A DNA stretch of 64,000 nucleotides from Cymodocea nodosa. Its lineage: Eukaryota > Streptophyta > Magnoliopsida > Alismatales > Cymodoceaceae. How positions within the stretch are numbered: the stretch's first letter is position 1; each line of letters starts with the position of its first letter. Made by a program: the position numbers and the translations under genes. The DNA lies in NCBI GenBank assembly GCA_036874045.1, contig CM072341.1, positions 17,248,501 through 17,312,500 of the forward strand, read 5' to 3'. The notes under the pieces were generated by a model. The model was not told where the DNA came from, ran no database searches, and saw only the letters and a list, made by a program, of their open reading frames with translations. This document shows, piece after piece, positions 1 to 12,686 of the stretch.

Positions 1-831
1 TATCTTCAAAAAGATATTTATAAGTAATTTGAATTAGCGTTGATATGATATTAATTCTAAATTACTATTGGAATCAGAAACTTGGAATGGAAAAAATTAA
101 GCTAATTAACCCAAAAGCTTAAGCCCATTTATGTTATCTTTTTATATTTTGGATGGTTATCTGGTTAACTAAGCTCCAGTTTGGTAAAGTTTCCATTGGG
201 CTGGAACTTCCAAGAGTCAAATATTTCAAGCTTCAATTAGGGCTCATTCATTGAACTTAAAAATAAGAGCTTTCAAGATTTTTTTTGAACCAAGGGTCAG
301 TTTGAAACTACTTCACCAGCTTGTTGGGGTTGTCCACTCTTTGTTGCTTCAAATCATCCTGTGTTAACTGTAATAAGTCTCTGCTGATTTGCTGGTGAAA
401 ATGCAAGTTATAGTGACTTATGAGACAACAAAAATCATTGTTTATTTGAGGACTTCTCTAGTTCATGTGCATTAGTACTTGGATATTCATATTTTCTGGT
501 CTTTTGGGATTAAATTGGAAAGCAGGCATTGACCTTTTTCAAATTTAATAAATGTTGGTTCATTCTATATTTTGTGACAGTTATTTTCAGAAAGAATGTG
601 TTGATAAATGCATTTTCAATTTCAAATGTAAATTTGTAAACTCTGATTTCCTGGAACCTTAGGATAATGCCAGTTTTATGCAACAGAAACTTGAGGATTG
701 AAATTTTGCTTTTTTACAGAAAATTCCTGACACAAATCATACTAATTTCCTACGGCTACCATTTTTTATACCAAACAGGTGTGTATATAATATATACAAT
801 CCTGAAATTTGTTGGTCTTTCTCTTGCACAG
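1..831 (+). other. Intron/upstream part of the KMS1/VMP1 gene, no exon seen
   Basis: AT-rich sequence directly before the first recognisable exon of the VMP1-type gene. It ends in a good acceptor (TCTTGCACAG at 822-831). The residues that precede this exon in the family (a membrane segment ending in a Gly-Leu-Gly motif) were not found here in any frame. I read the stretch as intron, with the 5' exons lying left of the window. Confidence 0.6.
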
Positions 832-3426
832 GATCTGGCCTGCATACATTTGTCATGTATTTAGGTCCCCATATTGCACTATTTACGATAAAGTCCATGC
901 AGTGTGGGCGAACTGACCTGAAGATTGCACCATATGACACCATACAACTAAAAGGCAGTCCTTCATGGCTTGAAAAGGATTGCCTTGCTTTTGGCCCACC
1001 CTTGTATCCCTCAATTCCTGACTCATTAGTCAGGGTTCCTTTCAATAGCATACTAAAGCAAGTTGAGCTTGAGGCTGTTCTATGGGGCATTGGAACTGCA
1101 CTTGGGGAACTTCCTCCTTATTTTATCTCGAGAGCAGGTCAATATGTTTTGTCTATGACATTTATTTCGTCATTATCTGAACTCTTAGCAACTTTTTATT
1201 TGCATGCACAATGAGATAACATTGTCTTAATTAACCTGAAACAAAGTCACATGCATCTAGCCTTTTAATGTCTTACCTGTGCTGAAGCACAAAAAGACAT
1301 TTGAGATTATCTTCTAACAGTACGGTAATCAAGCAAAAAGTAGTGAAAATAAACCATGAACTAAATAATCTCTTTCTGGCAGAATTATTGCAAAATTGTA
1401 TCTACCGTTTGTTACACAGTTGTTATGGAAAATCAGTGCCTGCAATCTTGAACTGGTCTCGTTGTAACATAGGATTGAATTGCAGCACAGATGTCGGGAA
1501 ACAAGTTCACTGCATTGGAGTTCAATGACACTTCTCAAAAACGTGGAGCTGTTTCTTCTCTATTGAATAAGCTTGAACGATGGCTGTTTTCTAGTTCACA
1601 GCATGTCAACTTTTTCATAATTTTGGTGCTTGCATCGGTGAGATGTTCTCTTCTGTTGCCTCTCCTAATTTGTTGTAGCTTTCCCTGTATTTAAGTTTCT
1701 TCTCTCTTGTCGTTCTTGTATGGGCAATTAAGAATATGCAAAAATCTTAAGAAAATGATCCTTCATAAGATATGATTGATCTAATTATCAGGGGTGGGTG
1801 AGAAGGAATTGTTCAGAGAACTCGAAGTCCAAAAAATACTATCATATAAGTTGTAGATTATTGTTAATGGTTCAACCATGATTTGAATAAATAATTGACC
1901 GAAATCATTGATTAATCAATGGTTGAGACAATCACTTCAAAGTAGGTTTGTTTGGTTTTTAAATCCATGTTTCTTTGTGAGTTTGTATGATTAAAATTTC
2001 AGTTATTGAGCTATCCATAAGGTATATCACCAATTACTTGCTGGTTATGACTTGCGTGTTGTTAAGTCACTTTTATCCATTTGTTTTTAAATTTAGGTAC
2101 CAAATCCACTTTTTGATCTTGCTGGTATAATGTGTGGGCAATTTGGAATCCCATTCTGGAAGTTCTTTCTTGCGACATTGACTGGGAAAGCAATCATCAA
2201 GGCTCACTTGCAGGTCTGTTAAAACTTATTTTTGTAATCTGCTAAAGCGGCTTCTGTAGATTTTGTTTTCCGAGAAAATATATATAGATGTTGTTGAGTT
2301 ATTTAGAATGTAATGTAGATTGTGCATACGCTTGACCCTTTTTTTGACCGAGCTTATAGTCCATTACATGTACTTTTTACATTTTGATTGTTACTTCAAT
2401 ATAGTTTTCACGTTAGATGTTGCATTCTTAATATTGCTAATTATATTTTCAACTTATTCATTTCTTTCTTTTTTTAAGCTTTTCTCTCTTTTCCATCTTT
2501 CATTTCTCACATATGCCTGTGTTCGAACTCGGGAATGAATCTCAAGATTCCGATTCCAATATGTGGTTTGAACTACCATTGTGTAGTTGTGGTTACTTGG
2601 TTATTAATAAAAAGTCCACAAACAAAAAGTGTCATGAATTCGAGTTCAAGCAAAAATAATATCAATATCAAAAAACATGTTTAAGCATCTGATTTGTCCA
2701 TCTTACAATAATAAATATAACAGAGTTTTGCTGGATATCTTGTCTATTTTCAGTGAAAAGCTTGGTTATACTTTTACAGGCTATTTTTGTCATACTGTTA
2801 TGCAACAATCAACTTCTACAACTGGCAGAAAATGAGTTGATATGGTTATTTAGTCACATCCCTGGTTTTTCTTTAATGTTGCCCGACCTCTTCTCCAAGC
2901 TGCACAAGGTCAAGGAGGCTTACCTATCTGCTCGAGTTTCAAACCCTTCACCAACAGAGGTACAAACAACGTGCCATCTTTCTGCTCGATTTTTCGTCTA
3001 CGCTAGCCATCATTCCCTTTTCCAAGTTCATGGTCATGTGTCATTTGTTTCTTGTCCGGCCAAAACCAGATCATCAAAGCACATTTCCATGTGCAATCGA
3101 ATACTTGTAGCATTGTTTAAGAATGTTGCTCTCCATTGGAATAAATGGCTTCTTCCAAACCCCTACTAACTGAGACCATCAATATTAGAACAGAATTAAC
3201 GTACCTGCTCTGCTTATTTCAGGTTAATATGTGGAAGGTTTCTTTCAATTTAATATGGAATGCTGTATTATGGTTGATGCTTTTGAACTTCTTCTTTAAA
3301 ATAGTCACGGCCACTGCACAGACACACCTTAAGAAGCTACAGGATGCAGAATTGGAATCAATTGGCAGACGATCCCTACCTCGTCGTTCGAGTCGGAAAT
3401 CTACCCGCGTAGCTTCCAGCAAGTGA
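832..3426 (+). CDS. KMS1: KMS1/VMP1-type vacuole membrane protein, C-terminal part
   Basis: This is an ER multi-spanning membrane protein of the VMP1/KILLING ME SLOWLY family, which contains a DedA/VTT (SNARE-associated) domain and is needed for early secretory traffic and autophagy. Five exons are read: 832-1137, 1486-1637, 2097-2213, 2780-2959 and 3223-3426. All have GT-AG borders and matching phases, giving 318 residues to the stop. The first exon contains the family signature [18 protein letters not shown] and a run ending [10 protein letters not shown]. Exon 3 encodes the conserved [20 protein letters not shown] and a GK motif. The last exon has a hydrophobic segment ([16 protein letters not shown]) and a basic, serine-rich tail. 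The N-terminal membrane segments lie outside the window, so the gene is partial at its 5' end. No disabling change is seen in the visible exons. Confidence 0.93.
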
Positions 3427-6324
3427 TGCTGCCATCTACTCCGAAAGTTACGAGGCCCCCGTGTACAGGGACGGACTGTTTGGTGCGCCCGTGGCCTTCT
3501 CTAAAAATTGTCGACATTAAATACTGACGGGAATTGTGGGGAGGAGTTGTTGCATCGTTTACCCGTCCGGCTGAAATGTGCGGTGTGTATGCCTTCCCTC
3601 CGTCCAATCAATCATATCCTTGATTTGTTTATTGATTATTCGTGCGAATTCAAATGGAAATTGTTTACTTGTGTGTTCCATGTTTGGTGCTGGAGGGCAT
3701 CGGTTTTTTTTTTTTTTAAAGGGACGACGGGATCCCACGTTGATGTTTCATTAATCACAATCTATTGCCAGGTAATCTATGAGAAAAAGAGAGAGCAAAA
3801 GTTCACGAAGGATTCCGAGAGAATCACAGATACAATTTTGCAAGAAAAATAGGAGAGCGGCAACGTAAAACCCAACACTTACGATCACCACATAGGATAT
3901 TGGATTTGGATGTGTATATTCTGCACACGTAAAAAAATATTCATCAATAAATCCCCAATACCTCGATTAATATAAGTTGTGTATGTATTCTAGGAGATAA
4001 TCAAGTCCATTCACTCAACTCAGCTGAGAGAGCACCGTTCGCCAATACTCTAGATTCTTTTCTAATTTAGAATATCACTGTTTTTTATCACGCAAGTTAT
4101 TTAATTACGTTCACCACGATGACGACGATCTGTTCTTCTTCACCGTAACGACGACCAAGCTCCGCTGCACGCATCGCTCTTCTTAACTCCTCTCCATCTT
4201 CTATTTTCGAGGTCGAGAAGGAGGAAGAGGAATACGGGGAGGAGCCGACGAGGGCGGAGGAGCCGCCGCCTACTCCTCCTCCTCCTCGCTCAATATGCTT
4301 CACCGCGGCGACATCGAGCGGAAACCCTAGGATGACGGCCCAGTGCGGCCGTCGTTCCGATCAAGGAGTCGTGCAAGAATCTGTCACTCCTAACATTAAA
4401 GAAAAAGAAGATAATCAGGAAAAAAAAACAGCTTTTAAATCTTAATAAAAAGAAAAGAAAAGAAAAGAAAAGTCAGATGTACACCTTGGGTGGGGCTCAC
4501 TCCATCCCACACCACGTGTTCGTCATCCCCGCCGGACGCGGCCAACTTTTTGCTGCCACTGGCGTCCGTGACCGTGAGTGGCCCCTGCGCCTTCACCCGC
4601 CAGCCCCAGCCACACGCACTTTTACGTCGTCGACCTACCACCCTGCTCCCCTCCCGTTATTCTCTATTATTTCTAATATTTTGTTTTTCCAAGTAATAAC
4701 ATTTCACAATTTTTTTTTTTTAAAAAAAAAAGAACTCTGCAATAATTATCCATCACGAGGTCTCCGGTGACCGAAGCGGGGCGGCGAACGAAACAAGTGA
4801 GGACCCACGTCGCCCATCATTCCAAGCACAGAGCATGATAATGATCAGGAGGGTTTTTTCATTTTTTTATACATGCCGACAACCTTGACATAAATCGCCC
4901 AATCTTTGCCGAAGAGGAACGGATTTTTCTAATGATGTTAATATTTCTTTTGTTTGGTTAATATTTTTTTAAAATCAAGTATGGACAGGACGTCGACCGG
5001 TTCGAAAAGGAAAAAAATATTCTGGACGTCCACTTCCGACCGATTCAATAATCACACGACCAATAAAGAGATCGATTGATAATACCAGAAAAAATAATAA
5101 TAACAAAGAGATCGATCGATCGATTATCCAACAAGACGATGACGGCGAATGCGAGTGAATATCCTCTTCGGACCTTTCTGTACACACCTCATACAAATAC
5201 GTTTTCACGATCCTATTTATACTTTCAGTGAACGGTCTTAAAAATAATAATAATAATAATAATAATAAACGGGAGGAAAGGTAAGTTGTCCTGACCAGTT
5301 ACCACCTAATCCAACCAGGCAAGTGATGGCCACCGACCGACCGTAGGCCCCAACGCTGATTGATGGCAGACCACCACCGATCTCCGTCTACCAATCTTTT
5401 CTTCAAGCCCAGCTTTTAAATCGTTGCCGAGCCCCGCCCTGCCGGGCAAAGGCATCGGACAGGAGAACGAACGAAGATGCTCTCCCTCTCTCCCTCTCCC
5501 TCTTCTGTAGTCCTAGCAAAACTGTGATCACCAGCAGACGTCAGGGGCGGGGCGAAGGATAACTACAGTGCCGTCTGTGGTCACAACCATCAAACACCGG
5601 CAGATGGGAGGGATTTCGGGATTTCTCTCTCTCTGTGACCCCCCCATCCTTTTTTTTTTTTTTTGAAGGATCCAGGCATAAGTGAGCGCCTCCGATGATT
5701 CAACTCCAACGTCTTCTTCGATGTGTTCGTTCTTTCTTTTTTTTAATGTGCCTGTCGACAGGAAGAGTAGTTTGTCTCCTAATGACATGCCTGGCCACAT
5801 TTTGTCATCATTTTCCACGCAGTTGTCAAGCAAATTGCTCGAGGCAAAAGCTGCCACCAACACCTGATTCCAGATGACCGGAAATAACAAGTTTGGAGCA
5901 AATTCCAGGCTCCAGCGGACAAAGTTCATTTGAAAAATTTTCTCATCAGTAATCCAATCCAACAATTTAAACGCGTTTGCCTTCTTTACAATGACGTTGT
6001 ATGATCAAACAAAAATTTATAAATTTATTTCATCAGACGCCTTCTCCATGTTTCCTGCTGAAACATACACGCACCAATTAGACATATGCATAAGCGAGCG
6101 TGTTTGGTGCCAAGCTCTTCTCTTGCCATTTCAACGAGAGAGAGACGACGCCTCAAGATTTCCAGCTCTGCTCTGCTCTGCCCTCCCCTGCCAATACATC
6201 ATGTTGTATACGTCACCTTGTCAGCCCCAATCTATCTGTTTATCAACCATGTATTGTAGCAGACAGCCGGTGGCTTCTTGCAGCTTCCCAAGCTTGTAAA
6301 AAATACAAAGTAAAAAGTTAAATG
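3427..6324. other. Convergent intergenic spacer between KMS1/VMP1 and TIC
   Basis: About 2.9 kb between two gene 3' ends. It should hold the 3' UTR of the upstream gene just after 3426. Simple repeats are present: an AAAAG run near 4447-4472, an AAT run near 5243-5269, and T/A homopolymers at 3703-3717 and 4710-4731. Open frames here are short, overlap on both strands and match nothing I recognise. I see no RNA gene. Confidence 0.6.
5243..5269. repeat. (AAT)n microsatellite
   Basis: About nine AAT units in the spacer between the KMS1/VMP1 and TIC genes. Seen directly, with no coding context. Confidence 0.85.
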
Positions 6325-6575
6325 AGGGTGCAGCAGAAAAGCCTGCCCATGTCATTTCATTTATTAGTTTTTGAGCCTTCTCCAAGAGCCCCATTTTGAA
6401 GCATCCACAGACAAGAGTGAGTGTTGTAAGTGTCAGGAGAGCAACCCCCCTTCCACAAACATTTCATCGAATAAAGTAAATGCCTCAACTACATTACCGA
6501 GTTTACAATAGCCATCGATCAATGTTGTATAAGTTACGAGATTCGGAAGTAGGTCCCTCTCACTGAATGCTTGTA
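6325..6575 (-). pseudogene. Relic of a pentatricopeptide repeat (PPR) gene
   Basis: On the minus strand one frame reads LPNLVTYTTLIDGYCKLGN and continues VVEAFTLFDEMFVEGG. This fits the 35-residue PPR consensus (TYTTLI-GYCK-G...A..LF.EM...G). It then meets a stop, and a second frame continues TLVCGCFKMGLLEKAQKLINEM, the next PPR unit. The stop and frameshift between two adjacent repeats, and the absence of more repeats on either side, show a decayed fragment of a host PPR gene rather than a working one. PPR proteins act in organellar RNA processing. The fragment lies just beyond the 3' end of TIC and could be within its 3' UTR. A weaker PPR-like string (near 6200-6230) hints that the relic extends further left. 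Confidence 0.75.
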
Positions 6576-6759
6576 AAAATCATCAAGTTAAATGGGAGGG
6601 ATTGTGTGTGTGTGTGGTGGTGGTGGGGGGCAAGCAAAGCAAAGCAAAAGCCTTTGCCTCGGACGCTACAACTCCACAGCCGTCCCAGCGACGTCAATCC
6701 CGCACCACCCCATTCGGGAGAACAGAAACAGCATCACACCTTCTGCCACCATGTCCTAC

Positions 6760-9700
6760 TCACCTCTTCTCAGATTGCCAGCAAGCATGCAAATTTTCAT
6801 TTCCTGAGAAAGATTCCACAATCCAACTCTGTCAATTTGATAAATGAACTATAAATCAACCAATAACAACGATAGTTTGCAAAGAAAATAATTGCAACGA
6901 TGCGAGCGGAAGGTGGTAAAGTGAATTTACCAGCGCCAGTCTTCTTCTGTTCCGCCTGTTTGGCAGAAATTGAGGGCATGGCATGAACGTACGGAAATCC
7001 ATGAACAGACATAACGGCGTGCGACCCACCCTGTGCTGCAGCGGCAAGCTGAGCTGGTGATGGCAATAGACCAGTGGGCGGCAACCCTTTCATGCTGCTT
7101 GCGGCGGCTGCGGCTGCCTTGGCTGGATCTGAAGTGGCATTAGCACTACTAGTATGTGTCGACGTTGGCTGGCACAGCGAGGGCATGCCTGCGGAACTTG
7201 ATGCCGAGTTGGGCTGTGGCTGCTGCTCGCCCGGCCGTCTCTGGTAATAACCAGCTGCAGCATTTGCCTGTGGAGATTGGACTGGCAAGTACGCATTGGA
7301 GAAGAAGAACTGGGGCTGTGGAAACGAGTGTTTCTGCAGTTGCTGCTGCTGTTGATGTGTCTTGCAGCTTGAATTTTGACCTGAAGCAGGCATATGTTGA
7401 TTGCCAAGGATGGATGGTACATTCCGACTGTTCACTGGAGAAGACTTGCGGCTTGAGACAGACGGTGAGGCCTTATTTGGGGGTTGCTGCTGCTGAAGAG
7501 GCAACGTCGTTGCAGTGGCACCTGCCTTGCTCCCAGACGAGGATTTTGGGCTGCCACCAGCACTCTTTGAAACTGATGTCTGAGGAGAGCAAACAACAGC
7601 AACGGATGCCGATGTGCTGTTGCTCAATCCAGCAAGCCGCTGCCCATTCGGCGGTGCTTTCTGCGAGTTGGATGCAAACGATATCTGCATCTGGTGGCCA
7701 GAATGAACGGGTTGGGAAGTTCTACCCTGCTGCTGAGGAATCTGATTCTTAGCTGAAGTTGCTGATGACCCAGCAGCAGTCTGGCCTGAATTCTTCCATT
7801 GAGACGTCTGGACGGGAGTATTGCCTTGAATAAGTGTCTGAGGATATCCACCGATTTCATTTGGAAACTTCGTCACTACAGAACCTGAGGGAAGGCGGTC
7901 AGGGTAAATATTGGTGTTGCTGCTTGTCGTGGTGGGCTTCGTCCGTGGTGCAAGCTGTTGTAACTGGACCTGCGGCTGCTGCTGCTTGCGCAATTGCATT
8001 TGCATCAGATGCTGCTGATGCTGATTAAGATTCGAATGTGGACTATTCGACGAGGCCACGCAAGTTGTGGAAGGCACAGCACTAGAAGGCCGGCTGCCAT
8101 TCACAGCCGCTGGGATCAGATTCAATGTCCGGGAGCTATCAATAACATTGTTACTGAAAGCAGCAACCATTGGGGCATCACCATCTGGTCTGGAAAAGGA
8201 GAAAGACTGCTGAGAGAATCCACCCGAGGCTTTTCCAGTGGATACCATCTTGTCATCTTCACTAGGTGCATTAGCATTCGCCGAGTCACCAGTGGCAGTA
8301 AGAGATTTCCCATCCTCTAGGTGGTGTGGTTTCTTATGCTGACTGGAGGCGGCGGCAGGCACCTGGTAGCCATGTCTAGCTACTTCTGGAATACTTTGAA
8401 ATAAGTGACTTTGGGCAATGGACGAGAAATCAAGACCGGGTGGTGGAATGGCAGCAGCGGCAGCACCATTGAAGGTAGCATAAGATAATGCAAATGGCTG
8501 AGACTGTGCAAGATCGATTTTCATGTTCTGCTGCTGTGTCGCCGCCGGATGGTTCTTGTCCGTGTGACTTGCACCACCGCCCATCGCTGCTGCATGAGCC
8601 ATCATGGCATACTCTTGCAGATTAGAAGGCATAGTGAAATTGGGAGCATACATCCCACCACCCTTCTGAATATGTGAAACTCTACCATCCACCGTTGGAC
8701 TTTCTTCATCAACAGCCTCAACATCCAATTGCCGAGATGTATGAGGTGGCAGGTGCTGCCTGGACATCCCGGCCGCCAAAACATGAGAAGAAGCACCACT
8801 TGTGCTGGCTGCAGGAGCTCCAGTGGTGCGTTGTTGCTGCTGTTGATGCTTCTGGGAAGAGGTTGAGCCACTTGAAGTGCTTGTGTTCTGGTGCCCATGT
8901 TGACTGGAGTGAGCTTGTGGCTGTAGTTGAGAAGGGTGAAGCATCTGAGAGGCATAGAAAGGTCCATTGAAGAAGGGAATTGCTTGCACATGATTCCCCC
9001 GGTATTGTGGAGTGGCCCCAACATGTGCGGGAAGGGGGAATGAATACCCATTATTCTGGAGAATAGCCAGGTACTGAGCTTCATTGCTAGGAAGATTGGC
9101 ATAGTTGAAGCTAACCATAGGTGCCGACGCGGTGGGCATGCCAGAACCTGCTGGTCCCGAATTAGGAGCATTGGAAGAAGCAGGTGCAATGCCCACTCCC
9201 GCACTAGATGGTGGCTTTACTGCTCCTGATCGAGCTGCTGCTGCATGCTGCTGGTTCAAAGGAAGAATGAAAGCAGGAGCATGCTGAAAGGAAGGATATC
9301 AAATGTCATAACCCAATTGACAAATAATATATATACATATATAGAGAGAGAGAGAGAGATAGAAAGTGGATTGTCTTACCATCATGTTACTAGTTGAGGC
9401 CCCTTGTGGGGGTAGCTGAGCCCCAAGTGGCTTTCGCTGTTGAGCATCAAGGAAATTATTAGCCACAGAAGTCTTATCTTTGGAGGAATGACCCCCAAAC
9501 GTTGTGGCAACCGGGCCGGATTTATCAGGCATCGTCCCCAGGCCCCGACCAGGGAAGGCAAGAATAGACTCTGAAGGTGGCACCGTGTTAGGATTGTATG
9601 GTTTAGCACCAAAGAGAGGCACAGATCCAGGAGCCGCAGCCCAGAACGGATTCATTCGGGTAAGCTGCTGGTGATAGTGAATGTTTTGGGCTATGCAACA

Positions 9701-12686
9701 ATGCGTTGCGCATCGCTTCGTCCTTGGTGGGAAAGAAGGCGGCTGAAAAACAAGGAGTAATGTTAGGACCTGGAGGTGGGCTGGTAAACAAAGGAAACAA
9801 TTAATTGCTAGAGTAGAAAACCAGAATGACCATACCTGCATGACCTTCGAACCTCCGTTAGTCCCATCCATGGGAAAAGCAGCTTGTAACGAAGGCACCT
9901 GTCCCATATACCTGTTGACAAAGATGAATAATCCACGGCTAATTACAACGAATGTAGGCAAGATAATCTAAACATTAAATAGATGGCAGTAGGACAAACG
10001 GAGTTCACACCCAATGTGAGGAGGAAGACCACCAGGCCAGCCAGTAACACCCATTGGCAATTGCGTCGAGGTAGCTTGCCCTACGAACCAAAAAGAGGAT
10101 GATTTTTCTCAAATGACGGAGAGGGGGGGAGAACAGATAGACATCGGCAGCATTTGAGGTCTGCCCGGAAGTCTAGGGAGGGATAAGAAAGTGCACACCT
10201 TTCTCCGTCTTGGCCAATTTAGATTGCTGCTGCTTATGGCCTTGTTGTTTGCTGCTGCTAAGCACATCCTCATCGGTCTTCTCAATATCAAGTTGCAGGT
10301 CCAGAGGTCTCTCCTTCGCAACCGACTCCTTTGACTCCAACTGCAGTGCAGAACACTTCTCTCCCGTCTTGACCTCACCGAGAGGTTCTACCACCTCCAA
10401 CTTCGGAACTCTTTCCAATCCTGCCTCTTCTGTCTTTGCAGCATCACTTCTTTTAATCTGGAAGATGAAGAAAAGCGGCGTGTGATGAAAATGTGACGGA
10501 TTGGGTTCGAATTTTTTATGAAATGAATACCGTATCCTCTGCCGTCGTCAGCTTATGATCTGCAGAAAACCCCGTCGACATCTCCGCTTCCGGTGATGAC
10601 TTTGTTGGTGGCGGAGCCTGAAGTAAGAATGGAGCGTAGTTCCTTTTCAGTAAATATATGCCACGAATAACCCAATAAAACAAGTAGATCTCCAAAACAA
10701 CTTGATTCCTCACCATCAAATCAATCTTGAACTTTTCCTCTCTTGGACCATCAGCCATGGCAGGTCTATCGAAGCGAGAGAAGGAACTCCTTAGGAAAAT
10801 CACATTGAACTAAAAACCATGAGCATGAACAATAGATCTGTGATACTTACACTTTTGCGGGTGGCGATTCGACGCGATTTGCTTCCGATTCAACATCGTG
10901 ACCCTTCTTGCTGGAAGAGGACGCAACCTCCTTAGGTTCAGTTGTATCGCAAGGGGCAACTTCAGGTACCAGAGGCTTGGAATCCGAAATCGCCTCCTGC
11001 TTTGAGGACTCCTGCGGCGCATCCCTAGGTGACGAACTGGTTTGAGGCAAAGCCAAATCCACCGAAGCGGATCCATTCTCTACCACTGCCGATGGCGTGT
11101 TCTTCTCCAATTTTGATGAGGGAACCTCCGTTTTCATCGTCTGCTCACCGTCCACCTTGCTTGTAGTAGTTTTTGGAGAAATTTGGTGTGGTTGGCTGGT
11201 GGAGCTTCCTTCGTCGGCGTTGCTGACGGGGCGTGGCCGTTTTCTCTTCGGGGCTACTGTAAAAAGCAAAAGATCTCTCTCATCAGCTTTCAAAAGCGCC
11301 AAGAGATCATCAACCAAATGAAGCACAAAAACTCAATCTTGCAGGTTGTACGCAGATCACGGGCTATCAATGCGTACCCACAGCAGGCAGCGCCGCCACT
11401 GTTGAGCTCGAATTAGGCAGAGGTGCGGAGTTCGGAGAAGAAACACGGGATTTGGCTTCGGCGCCTGATCCGTTCGCCTCCTTCGTTTCTAGCTTCTGTG
11501 CCTCCTGTTTTGAAGAGGGCTGGAAGTGTCTGGTCATCCCGAAAAGAACCTCAGCGACCTCGATCTCGATGTCCTGAACCGAAGATGGAGTCTTGACGAT
11601 CTTCGGAGGACGATGTTTTGTCCCGCTGATGGGCTTCTACAGACATGTAGAAGAATGAAAACATACAATGAGTGAATGGGTCAAAGATCGGTGGTAAAAG
11701 TAGAAAACACTGAAGATGGTATGTGAACCGACCATTTTCTTCCGAACAGAGGGATTAGAGGATGACGGGGAGATCGGAGCAGTGGAAGCCGGGCTCAGCC
11801 TCGCGGGGGAAGTCGAGTTTTGCCGATGATGGTTCATCGGTTCCACACTACCACTCACACCGCCGCCGCCGCCGCCACCCCCTCCACCTCCAGCTCCGCC
11901 ACCTGAAATCCAACATTCATGTGATCGTTTGGTAGAAGCTGCAACACCAAAGAAATGCAGAAAAAAGGACAAACAGTTCAAAATTTTTCCTTCGTGAAAA
12001 AAGAAGTAATATGACGGACAAAAAATTTTCTATTTCTCCACCAAACGAACCTACACGCACACACACACACCTGTACTCGATCGAGCTTTCCTCGGAACCG
12101 AAACCCCGATCATCTCGTCCGTAACTTTCCACAAAGGCGCAGCCCTGACGCTCTTCGACGGGAAGCTCTTACGATGGTTGTGGTGGTTCGGGGGTAGAGA
12201 CGGAGCAGAGGAAGACGGATTCAGAAGCAACGTAGACGGCGGCGGAAGCGGCAACCTCACAGGTGCCGGCGCACCGGGCTCGTCATCGTCCTCCTCCTCC
12301 TCATCCTCAACGCTCTCTTCGGAGGTATCCTCGCCCTCTTCCCTGTTTCCACCATGCAACATCCTGTCTCCTCTCCTCCTCTTATTCCTGCTAGATCTAT
12401 CCCGATCCCTGTCCTTCTTTCCCCCTCGATCGCGCAACCTACCCATCTCCGGCATCTCTATCGGCCCATCCTCATCTGCACAGGAGAGAAAACAGGAATC
12501 GACGAAGAAAGTATCAGAAAAAACGCAAAATTTATCGGCAAAGGACGATAAGAACGAGAATATGAGAGGTATTTGTTGCCACGAACCAGGAGAATCCCTC
12601 AAGCTATTACTCCTCTGCCTCCTCTTGTGCACCCCACCGTTCACCGCCGCCGTTGTCCCCCTTCTCGCTTCCCGGTTCCTGTCCAT
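6760..12686 (-). CDS. TIC: TIME FOR COFFEE (TIC) nuclear clock regulator
   Basis: Plant-specific nuclear protein of the circadian clock, which in Arabidopsis interacts with MYC2 and affects LHY amplitude. Thirteen exons on the minus strand: 12686-12587, 12475-12071, 11902-11733, 11636-11378, 11256-10851, 10765-10714, 10617-10531, 10457-10199, 10080-10011, 9911-9836, 9742-9380, 9283-6931 and 6803-6760. The phases close to 1547 residues, close to the roughly 1550 of Arabidopsis TIC. Signatures are the start MDRNREARRG, a basic/acidic low-complexity block, KPISGTKHRPPKIVKTPSS, EEKFKIDLM, and KRCATHCCIAQNIHYHQQL then TRMNPFW near residues 636-661. The C-terminal exon is Gln/Ser/Ala-rich (about 785 residues). 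A run of about 12 glycines lies in exon 3 near 11860-11900. The ATG at 12686 is chosen because the only in-frame upstream extension begins with GTG. No catalytic domain is known for the family. Confidence 0.93.

Noticed and set aside
1870-1930. Imperfect hairpin (TCAACCATGATT with AATCAATGGTTGA) in a KMS1/VMP1 intron as a MITE or miRNA
   Set aside because: The arms are short and imperfect, no target duplication was found, and no known miRNA sequence is present.
7156-9204. Long open frames overlapping the large TIC exon (7156-7752 plus strand, 8602-9204 minus strand)
   Set aside because: They are shadows of the Gln/Ser/Ala-rich TIC exon, whose CAG/GCA codon repeats stay open in other frames.
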